DNA from: a virus
DNA length: 23,170 nucleotides
Reading direction: 5' to 3' (one strand)
Virus record (IMG/VR): IMGVR_UViG_3300024348_000263
Location: 1-23,170 of that record
A model generated the notes under the pieces. That model made no database searches and was not told the origin of the DNA. It was given only the letters and a program-made list of their open reading frames with translations. Position numbers and translations under genes: made by a program. Shown in pieces: positions 16,302 to 22,419 of the stretch (position 1 is its first letter; the number at the start of each line of letters is the position of its first letter).

Positions 16302-17021
16302 ATGTTAAGCAACCAAAGATCGATATACAAAAGAGCCAGATATTCTCAATTTGGTCTTAGCCTCTGGATCGATGCAACAGCGATTGATAATATTCAAAGA
16401 GATGGAAACAATAAAATTTCTAGGGTAGAAGATAGAACTTCTTTCCTAAGACATCTAGAACAGCCAACACAGCTAAATAAGCCTACATTTGTTCCAGCAG
16501 CAATCAATTCGTTACCAGCAATTAGATTTAATGGAATAGATCAGTTCTTATTAATGGCAGACCCAACGCTATCATGGCTAAATGCATCTTCATTTACAAT
16601 ATTTTATGTTGCCACAAAGACTGCACAACTATCAAACTCTTTTGTTCTGGGGGGAACGGCAGCTGGAACTAGAGCAAACTTAGCTTCTGGATATACAGCA
16701 GTAAATACTCATAGAATAGTGTTTGGTGGAGATGACGCAAGTACAATTGTTCCAATAAAAACTGCTGGTCAGCCAGAGCTTTACACAATATCATTTAATG
16801 CAACAACTTTAGAAAGAAGAGTAAAAAGAAATGGAACCACAGTAGGTTTAGGTTCTTCTTCTGGCTCACTAGCAGGAATGACAGGCCAGGCGGTAGGAAG
16901 ATATCTTACTACATATGGACAGTTTGATCTTGGAGAACTAATTATCTACAACAGAACACTTAGCGATTATGAGACAGGCCAAGTAGAGCGTGACTTAATA
17001 TCTAAGTGGACTATAAGCTAG
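16302..17021 (+). CDS. Concanavalin/LamG-like tail protein
   Basis: The protein has 239 residues, with GGGGGAG upstream of ATG 16302 and a one-base gap to the previous stop. After a basic start, the pattern LSLWIDA...NKISRVEDRT...LPAIRFNGIDQFL marks the opening strands of a concanavalin-A-like lectin/LamG jelly-roll. The matching closing block is GELIIYNRTLSDYETGQVERDLISKW near the C terminus (cited in part). This fold is typical of phage and bacterial proteins that contact sugars, although calcium or sugar ligands cannot be assigned here. The length fits one complete domain. Inferred role: carbohydrate-contacting tail tip protein. Confidence 0.85.
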   Translation: MLSNQRSIYKRARYSQFGLSLWIDATAIDNIQRDGNNKISRVEDRTSFLRHLEQPTQLNKPTFVPAAINSLPAIRFNGIDQFLLMADPTLSWLNASSFTIFYVATKTAQLSNSFVLGGTAAGTRANLASGYTAVNTHRIVFGGDDASTIVPIKTAGQPELYTISFNATTLERRVKRNGTTVGLGSSSGSLAGMTGQAVGRYLTTYGQFDLGELIIYNRTLSDYETGQVERDLISKWTIS

Positions 17022-17027
17022 GCAAAA

Positions 17028-17363
17028 ATGGCATACGTCCCTACAAGATTTGCAGGCCCAGTAGCAATGACAACAGTTCCAATGCTGTTGACAACCTTTA
17101 CAGCTTCTGGAATAGTAAAAGAGTTTATTCTTACAAACACCAGCAATGGTGTTTTATACTTCTCTCTAGCCGTGGTTCCAAATGGAACTGAGTACGGTCT
17201 AGACTCACAAAAAATATACAACATTGTTCCAATCGAAGGAAATGAAACTATAACCTTATCGCATTCTTTAGTAGTTAACTCAGGAGATAAAATTTACGGG
17301 TTTGGAAGCATTCCAAGACTGGTTAACGCAACAATTAGCGGCGTATCAATTACGGCTAATTAA
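17028..17363 (+). CDS. Small beta-rich virion accessory protein (similar to 11865-12182)
   Basis: The protein has 111 residues and starts 7 bases after the previous stop; the upstream AGG is weak. It has the same layout as the protein at 11865: an N-terminal strand, a hydrophobic segment ending in a strand with LTNTS, a middle NIVPIEGNETITLS strand, a GDKIYGF strand, and a final ATISGVSIT. The alignment with its partner is distant, so common ancestry is likely but not certain. Role unknown, probably a virion surface or tail decoration domain. Confidence 0.78.
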   Translation: MAYVPTRFAGPVAMTTVPMLLTTFTASGIVKEFILTNTSNGVLYFSLAVVPNGTEYGLDSQKIYNIVPIEGNETITLSHSLVVNSGDKIYGFGSIPRLVNATISGVSITAN

Positions 17364-17365
17364 TT

Positions 17366-17371
17366 TATACT
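17366..17371 (+). promoter_or_regulatory. TATACT -10 box before the 548-aa tail gene
   Basis: TATACT lies just past stop 17361-17363, 20 bases before ATG 17392. A start near 17378 would leave a leader of about 14 bases that includes AAGGGG at 17381-17386, 5 bases before the ATG. One mismatch from consensus and no obvious -35 box, so it is weaker than the others. Confidence 0.45.
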
Positions 17372-17391
17372 AAACTATGTAAGGGGATATC

Positions 17392-19038
17392 ATGAAAATT
17401 GCACAGGTGCTGTTTAATCAGCCTGCTCAATCTTTTAGTGATATATCTGGTCAAGGTTTAACAATAACAAAAACTGGAACATTTAAATCTACACCACCAC
17501 TTACCTCAAGAACAAATAATTCAGTTTTTATAGAAAGCACAAACTCTTTAACCCTAAATAGCATCCCCATTGCAGTTAGGACCCACGAGGAAGAGTCTTT
17601 TTCAATATCCTTTTACCTTAAAGCAGGGGACTCATTTACTACCCCAGCAAACATTTTTTATGACAATTCAAATGGAATTGGGTTTAAGCTGTCAGAAGCA
17701 AACCTGTCTTTTACGGTTTCTTCTAGTACAGATTCGTATGTTGTAGGATATAAGCTTCCAAGCATATCAAAAAAAATTCTTGTTCAAGCTGTATATTCAA
17801 AAAGAGTTATTTCCCTTATCGTCGATGGGGTAGCTCAAGATCAAATAGAATTGCCCAAAACCTATAAGTTTAAGGCAACTTCACCAATCTCACTCACAGC
17901 GTCTTGTCCCTCTAAATTTATAATGCTTGATAAGATAGAGGTATTCAATAGCCCACTAGATGACTTTTATATAAACGAAGAAATAGCTTTAGACTCAACA
18001 TATCAAAATCCAGGGCAGATTATGTCTGTGGACGATGCATCATATTTTAGTTTTTCTAAAAGCATAAAGCCTATTGCTACTGGATTTTCTTATGACTCTA
18101 ACAAATCAATTTCTACAGCACAGACATACAATCTAACCCAGACATACGAAAACTATCTAAACCTTACTAGCGGAACCGAAGGATATTTTACAGACTCAGT
18201 ATTTTTGCCTACGGCAGACTCAAACTCTCATAACCAGATAAGCTGGCAGGGAGACTCTGGGGGTATTTCATTTTCATACAATACGGACGGCGGAAGCACA
18301 TATACGCCAGTATCTAACAACTCAAGCATACCAAATTTCTTTGGAGGTACTCTTTATTATAAAGTTACCATAAGCAGATCTAGTGATTCAGTAAAGTCTC
18401 CACAATTTACAGGCCTGTACTTTTATATCTACGACAGCAAAGACTTCTTGTCTGACAATACCTTATACTCATTAAATACAAATTTCAATTATTCTGTTGG
18501 TGGAGATAGATCTTCTCTTATAGACCAATCCTATTCAAACGGCATAGAGACCGCTTCTGGTGGTTTTAGCCTTAATGTTGATGAAGCCAGGTCTGTTGAA
18601 TTTATGTTTACCCCCAGCTCTCTTTCACAGACATGCTTGGTAGATTGCGGTACAGCTAGGTACTCCTGGTCGGAAGCAGGGGCAATAACAAAGTCTAATA
18701 TATCTTCTATATATGTTAATGGGGTAGATCTATACAGTCAGACTTCCATTTCTAACGTATTCATTCCAGGAGTAATGCATCACGTAGTTCTTACATTTTC
18801 TTCCAGCCAAGCCAATCAGGTATTTATAAATCAGTCAAAAACAGGAACTCTAATTGGGCCAAATAATAGGTTTGCACATCTAGGTATATATGACTATGAC
18901 ATGTCAGCAAAGGCTATTAATCATTATAAGTACATGTCTAGTAAAGCATTTGAGGCTGCTGGATCAGAGGACATATCCTTGGTAGAAGATTCATATTCTG
19001 GCTTCAATGTGGACAAAGTTGTTCTTTCAACACAATAA
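17392..19038 (+). CDS. Tail protein with two LamG-like regions
   Basis: The protein has 548 residues. The first region (about 30-200) has strands of a LamG/concanavalin type: SVFIESTNSLTL, SFSISFYLKAG, VSLIVDG-like (VISLIVDGVAQD) and a MLDKIEVFNSPL closing block. A middle beta region follows (about 205-350, SWQGDSGGISFSYNTDGG). A second LamG-like region (about 375-520) has SVEFMFTPSSLSQTCLVDC, IYVNGVDL, MHHVVLTFSSSQANQVFIN and HLGIYDYDMS. The protein is richer in Ser and Asn than the adhesins. It is the last gene before the head module, and no assembly helper follows. A minor tail or adhesin role is inferred. Confidence 0.82.
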   Translation: MKIAQVLFNQPAQSFSDISGQGLTITKTGTFKSTPPLTSRTNNSVFIESTNSLTLNSIPIAVRTHEEESFSISFYLKAGDSFTTPANIFYDNSNGIGFKLSEANLSFTVSSSTDSYVVGYKLPSISKKILVQAVYSKRVISLIVDGVAQDQIELPKTYKFKATSPISLTASCPSKFIMLDKIEVFNSPLDDFYINEEIALDSTYQNPGQIMSVDDASYFSFSKSIKPIATGFSYDSNKSISTAQTYNLTQTYENYLNLTSGTEGYFTDSVFLPTADSNSHNQISWQGDSGGISFSYNTDGGSTYTPVSNNSSIPNFFGGTLYYKVTISRSSDSVKSPQFTGLYFYIYDSKDFLSDNTLYSLNTNFNYSVGGDRSSLIDQSYSNGIETASGGFSLNVDEARSVEFMFTPSSLSQTCLVDCGTARYSWSEAGAITKSNISSIYVNGVDLYSQTSISNVFIPGVMHHVVLTFSSSQANQVFINQSKTGTLIGPNNRFAHLGIYDYDMSAKAINHYKYMSSKAFEAAGSEDISLVEDSYSGFNVDKVVLSTQ

Positions 19039-19046
19039 TATGTCCT

Positions 19047-19067
19047 GTAAGCTTACGTCAAAGTGAC
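19047..19067 (+). promoter_or_regulatory. Palindrome and inverted repeat at the head-module promoter
   Basis: GTAAGCTTAC (19047-19056) is a perfect 10-base palindrome. It abuts GTCAAAGTGAC (19057-19067), an inverted repeat of GTCA/TGAC whose right arm overlaps the -35-like element. Two adjacent dyads over a promoter could be an operator. They could also be chance, since both are short and no protein is known to bind them. Confidence 0.35.
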
Positions 19068-19091
19068 TTATCTCAAAGAAAGTGGTAGAAT
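19063..19091 (+). promoter_or_regulatory. Predicted leaderless promoter of the portal operon
   Basis: GTGACT (19063-19068, core TGAC) lies 17 bases before TAGAAT (19086-19091), and TGG precedes the hexamer, making an extended -10. The A of ATG 19098 lies 6 bases past the hexamer, as in the promoters before 858 and 21047. No Shine-Dalgarno is present upstream of 19098. It is the most complete promoter in the window. Confidence 0.65.
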
Positions 19092-19097
19092 AGATAT

Positions 19098-19442
19098 ATG
19101 CTAAATAAAATGGGTAGAGCGAAAGTTATTGCAGACAAGACCAAGTATGGTGTCTATGTTTGGGAGATGCCAGATGGCAAATGGGTTGGGGATGACGAAG
19201 GTCACTACATGCTTATACCAGCTGTCTATGGAGATGCGGAAAAGATTAAAGTTTTAAAAGAAGCTGCAGAAGGCTATGGAGTAACTGAAGGTGAACCAAA
19301 GTTTCTTCCAGGACGACGCAAAGTCTCTGACGAAGAGTACGCAATGCAAGAAGCAAGGCTACAGGCTGGCTTAACTCCAGACCCTTGGGACCTTGGAGAA
19401 GGTTTAGACGCCGCAAAGAGGATGGTACAAAATGGCCGCTGA
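19098..19442 (+). CDS. Conserved-looking small protein upstream of portal, function unknown
   Basis: The protein has 114 residues. It starts at a predicted leaderless ATG and has an N-terminal beta part with VYVWEMPDGKWVGDDEGHYM (16 or so to 37), then a helix (AEKIKVLKEAAEGYG), GRRKVSDEEY, and a C-terminal LTPDPWDLGEGLD. No signal peptide, membrane segment or known motif. The frame overlaps the portal gene by 11 bases, so both are likely expressed together. Its constant position before the portal would suit a packaging or head-assembly role, but I do not recognise the family. Confidence 0.78.
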   Translation: MLNKMGRAKVIADKTKYGVYVWEMPDGKWVGDDEGHYMLIPAVYGDAEKIKVLKEAAEGYGVTEGEPKFLPGRRKVSDEEYAMQEARLQAGLTPDPWDLGEGLDAAKRMVQNGR

Positions 19443-21000
19443 GTTTATTGAAGATACAGACACTATTGAAATTAGTGGATCTGGAGATATGTTTGCTGGA
19501 GTCCGTGGAAATGAATACGGAGACCCTTTTAGTCGTGATCTAGATAGCATTAAAAAAGTAAACGGATTTAGTACTAACTTTAGAAAGAAAGTCGCTAGAA
19601 CAGACTTCTCAAAGTTTTTAAGAGGCGATGGTTCAGAAAGTACTGCAATCGTAGAGCCATTTATGATTACAGGATACAGCATACTTGATGTTGTAATGCC
19701 TCCTTATAATTTAGACTATCTAGCCAAAATATACGAAATCTCATCTCCACACTATGCAGCAGTAAATGCTAAGATAGCAAACATTGTTGGCTTGGGATAT
19801 GATTTTGTAGAGAGCGAAGCAACAAAAGAAAGACTTGCGGACATCGAAGATGAAAAAGGTCTTGAAAGAGCTCGTAGAAAGCTTGAAAGATTAAAGCTTC
19901 AAATGCATAACTGGCTTGAAAATACTAATGAAGAAGAAACGTTTACAGAAACATTAGCTAGAGTTTGGAAAGACTATGAAACAACTGGCAACGGATACCT
20001 AGAGGTTGGAAGAAAAAATACAGGTGAAATAGGCTATATTGGACATGTACCTTCAGCGTCAATGCGTGTTAGAAGACTGAGAGACGGCTTTGTTCAAATT
20101 ATTGGGAATCAGGCTGTATTCTTCAGAAACTATGGAGATACAGAAACTCCAAATCCTATGACTTCAGACACAGTGCCTAATGAAATTATTCACTTTAAAA
20201 ACTATACTCCAACAAATGGTTTTTACGGTGTACCAGATATTATTTCCTCAAAGAATGCTATGGCAGGAAACGAGTTTGCTGCAAGATTTAACTTAGACTA
20301 TTTTGAGAACAAAGCAGTGCCTAGATACATTATCACAGTTAAGGGTGCAAAGTTGTCCAATGATGCTGAAAGAAAGCTCCTAGAGTTCTTCCAGACTGGT
20401 TTAAAGGGCAAGAATCATCGTTCTCTATACATACCTCTTCCTTCAGATAATAATGATTCTAAGGTTGAATTTAAGATGGAGGCAGTGGAGGCAGGAGTTC
20501 AAGACTCCTCATTTGACAAGTACAAGAGTGCAAATAGAGATGAGATACTTATGTCTCATAGAGTTCCTATTAGCAAGATTGGAACCCCACAGGGTGTATC
20601 CCTTGCAAACGCCAAAGATGCAGACAAGACCTTTAAGGAGCAAGTATGTAGGCCTTCCCAGAGAACTCTTGAAAAGAGACTTGGAAAGGTAATTTCAGAA
20701 AAGACAGATATGTTCCTTATTAAATTTAATGAGCTAACCCTTACCGATGAAGACACTCAGTCAAAGATTGACGAGAGGTACTTACGCATGAAGGTTATTG
20801 TTCCTAATGAAATTCGTGCTAGAATGGGACTACAAGGTTTATCGGGTGGAGATGTTCCTGTCGAATTAAATCCCAAGGCAGCCGCTGAAGCAACAGCTCA
20901 GGCAACTGGCAACAGACAAAGGGATCAAGAAAGACAGGCAAATCAGGCAGACAATGATGGAAGCAGAAATGCTCAAGGCGAAGGCCGTCAAACTCAATAG
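19432..21000 (+). CDS. Portal protein (HK97/PBSX type)
   Basis: The protein has 522 residues, the usual portal size. It forms the dodecameric DNA channel at one capsid vertex. Evidence: an N-terminal segment, then LDYLAKIYEISSPHYAAVNAKIANIVG (about 99-125, cited in part), a GNGYLEVGRKNTGEIGYIGH wing strand, NYTPTNGFYGVPDII (about 256-270) and the stem/clip helix after NEFAARFN. It continues with SHRVPISKIGTPQ and ANAKDADKTFKEQ (about 375-405), a strong portal signature, then LEKRLGKVI. The C-terminal 40 residues are Gln/Ala/Asn-rich and probably disordered. The gene follows the 114-aa protein and precedes the protease, the standard head order. ATG 19432 is preceded by GAGGATGG. Confidence 0.93.
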   Translation: MAAEFIEDTDTIEISGSGDMFAGVRGNEYGDPFSRDLDSIKKVNGFSTNFRKKVARTDFSKFLRGDGSESTAIVEPFMITGYSILDVVMPPYNLDYLAKIYEISSPHYAAVNAKIANIVGLGYDFVESEATKERLADIEDEKGLERARRKLERLKLQMHNWLENTNEEETFTETLARVWKDYETTGNGYLEVGRKNTGEIGYIGHVPSASMRVRRLRDGFVQIIGNQAVFFRNYGDTETPNPMTSDTVPNEIIHFKNYTPTNGFYGVPDIISSKNAMAGNEFAARFNLDYFENKAVPRYIITVKGAKLSNDAERKLLEFFQTGLKGKNHRSLYIPLPSDNNDSKVEFKMEAVEAGVQDSSFDKYKSANRDEILMSHRVPISKIGTPQGVSLANAKDADKTFKEQVCRPSQRTLEKRLGKVISEKTDMFLIKFNELTLTDEDTQSKIDERYLRMKVIVPNEIRARMGLQGLSGGDVPVELNPKAAAEATAQATGNRQRDQERQANQADNDGSRNAQGEGRQTQ

Positions 21001-21034
21001 ACTGGTATTTGCGTTTTAATCTACTAAGAGATAT

Positions 21035-21040
21035 TATAAT
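21035..21040 (+). promoter_or_regulatory. TATAAT -10 box of a predicted leaderless promoter for the protease gene
   Basis: A perfect TATAAT lies in the 46-base gap after the portal stop, with exactly 6 bases before the A of ATG 21047. No Shine-Dalgarno is near: the closest AAGAG is about 17 bases from the start. A possible TTGCGT at 21009 is 20 bases upstream, too far for a good -35. This promoter would serve the protease, scaffold and capsid genes. Confidence 0.65.
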
Positions 21041-21046
21041 AACACT

Positions 21047-22396
21047 ATGGAAATAACTAAGTCTAACTGGACCACTAGCGGCAACAACATTAAGTTGAGC
21101 ATTCCGTTCTCCAAGGTCGATCAAAATAAGAGAACTGTGTCTGGTTATGCAACATTAGACAATGTAGACTCACACGGAGATATTGTTTCTTCAGAAGCAA
21201 GCCTAGGTGCGTTTATGAGATTCCGTGGAAACGTAAGAGAAATGCATCAGCCTATGGCGGTAGGAAAAGTTGTTGCATTTGAGCCAAAGAGCTACTACGA
21301 TCCAAAAGAAGGTAAAGTTTATAATGGTGTTTACGTAACATCATATGTTTCAAAGGGTGCACAGGACACTTGGGAAAAAGTTCTTGATGGCACTCTTTCT
21401 GGTTTTTCAATTGGCGGATCAATTAAGAAATCAGACAATGAGTTTATTGAAGGCCAAGAAGAGCCAGTAAGAATTATTAAAGATTATGACCTAGTGGAGC
21501 TGTCTTTGGTTGATAACCCAGCCAATCAGCTAGCAAACATTTTTTCTATTGAAAAAGTTAATGGGTCTATGGTTATGAAAGGAATAGCAACGGGAGTTAC
21601 TCCAGAAAATATTTTTTGGTGTGCACAAGATTCGGTTGCAATAACATCAGAAAATGACACAGCTACTTGCGATAACTGCTCATGCAATATGGAGCAAATT
21701 GGTTGGGTAGAATCAACTGATGTCACCAAGTCGGAATCAATTAAAATGATTGTTGATTCATACATTAAAAAGAATTCTGAGATTGAAAATATCGCAGAAG
21801 AACGTCGGGAAGCTAACGACGGCGTTGATTTAGTAAGAAACACAGCCAATGAAGGAGGTACAGAAGTGGCAGAAAATACAGAACTTCAAACTGAAGTTGT
21901 AGATGCGCCAGCAGCAGCAGAAGAAGTTGCAGTTGAAGCACCAGCAGCTGAGGAAGTAGTTGAGGCAGCAGAGGTTGCCGCAGAAGCTCCAAAGGGCGAT
22001 GAAGAAGTTGTCGAAAAGGCAGCAGATATTCAAGAGATCGCCGTTGAAGAGTTAGATTTCGCAAAGAAGCTTGATGAACTCAAGTCGTTCTTCGCTGATA
22101 ATTTTGCAAAGAATGCATCTGAGAATGCAACAGGTCTAGAGTCAGTACGTAACAATGTTGAGGAACTAGTTAAGGGTACAGAATCAAAGATCGAAGATCT
22201 TGCAAAGAAGTACGATGAAATTTCTGGCATCGTAAAGGGCATCACAGATGCTCTAACAACAACAGAAAAAAGAATTGATTCAGTTGAAACATCAACTGCT
22301 ATCAAAAAGTCAGCAGACCTTGGCGGGTCCAATGATGAACCAATTAAGAAAAGCAAGTGGAACGGCACTTTCCTCGGTGTTCGTGAAATTCTCTAA
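21047..22396 (+). CDS. Prohead protease fused to scaffold (XkdF/U35-like)
   Basis: The protein has 449 residues. The first about 170 match phage prohead proteases of the herpesvirus-type serine protease clan: VDSHGDIVS, EMHQP with His67, DGTLSGFSIGG with Ser121, and VELSLVDNPAN (151-161). Residues 192-213 hold Cys192, Cys208, Cys211 and Cys213, with CAQD and CDNC resembling a degenerate zinc ribbon. From 274 on comes a scaffold: an Ala/Glu/Val-rich low-complexity run, then long helices (FAKKLDELKSFFADNF, EDLAKKYDEISGIVKGITDAL) and a C-terminal KKSKWNGTFLGV. The protease would cut the scaffold and capsid during head maturation. Start 21047 lacks a Shine-Dalgarno and is predicted leaderless. 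An internal start exists at 21866. Confidence 0.9.
   Translation: MEITKSNWTTSGNNIKLSIPFSKVDQNKRTVSGYATLDNVDSHGDIVSSEASLGAFMRFRGNVREMHQPMAVGKVVAFEPKSYYDPKEGKVYNGVYVTSYVSKGAQDTWEKVLDGTLSGFSIGGSIKKSDNEFIEGQEEPVRIIKDYDLVELSLVDNPANQLANIFSIEKVNGSMVMKGIATGVTPENIFWCAQDSVAITSENDTATCDNCSCNMEQIGWVESTDVTKSESIKMIVDSYIKKNSEIENIAEERREANDGVDLVRNTANEGGTEVAENTELQTEVVDAPAAAEEVAVEAPAAEEVVEAAEVAAEAPKGDEEVVEKAADIQEIAVEELDFAKKLDELKSFFADNFAKNASENATGLESVRNNVEELVKGTESKIEDLAKKYDEISGIVKGITDALTTTEKRIDSVETSTAIKKSADLGGSNDEPIKKSKWNGTFLGVREIL
21852..21868 (+). promoter_or_regulatory. Internal Shine-Dalgarno and GTG start within the protease gene
   Basis: AAGGAGGT (21852-21859) is a near-perfect anti-anti-SD sequence. It is followed, 6 bases later, by GTG 21866, in frame with the protease (codon 274). 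This is the strongest Shine-Dalgarno in the window, in the middle of a gene whose own start has none. It would let ribosomes make the scaffold alone. Confidence 0.65.
21866..22396 (+). CDS. Predicted nested scaffold protein (in-frame internal start)
   Basis: Starting at GTG 21866, the same frame gives 176 residues with no protease domain: an acidic Ala/Glu/Val/Pro region (about 1-55), helical segments (FAKKLDELKSFFADNF, ESKIEDLAKKYDE) and a basic tail (IKKSKWNGTFLG). Scaffolds are typically acidic, helical, and made in excess of the protease, and the lambda C/Nu3 pair is made by just this kind of in-frame nesting. Ile codons change at this point: 1 of 20 is ATC before it, 5 of 10 after, matching the highly expressed capsid gene. 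The start signal and codon change are seen; separate synthesis is inferred. Confidence 0.6.
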   Translation: MAENTELQTEVVDAPAAAEEVAVEAPAAEEVVEAAEVAAEAPKGDEEVVEKAADIQEIAVEELDFAKKLDELKSFFADNFAKNASENATGLESVRNNVEELVKGTESKIEDLAKKYDEISGIVKGITDALTTTEKRIDSVETSTAIKKSADLGGSNDEPIKKSKWNGTFLGVREIL

Positions 22397-22419
22397 AGAC
22401 AAGGCAGGTGAAAATACAA

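Noticed and set aside
9495-17363. Diversity-generating retroelement acting on the adhesins
   Set aside because: No reverse transcriptase or template repeat is visible in the window, and the differences between adhesins A and B are not limited to adenine positions of a C-terminal variable repeat. One could lie outside the window.
22030-22368. Reverse-strand ORF of 112 codons, with others at 21813-22064 and 21526-21849
   Set aside because: These are shadows of the Ala/Glu-rich scaffold frame; their Leu- or Ser-rich low complexity mirrors the codon bias of the forward gene.
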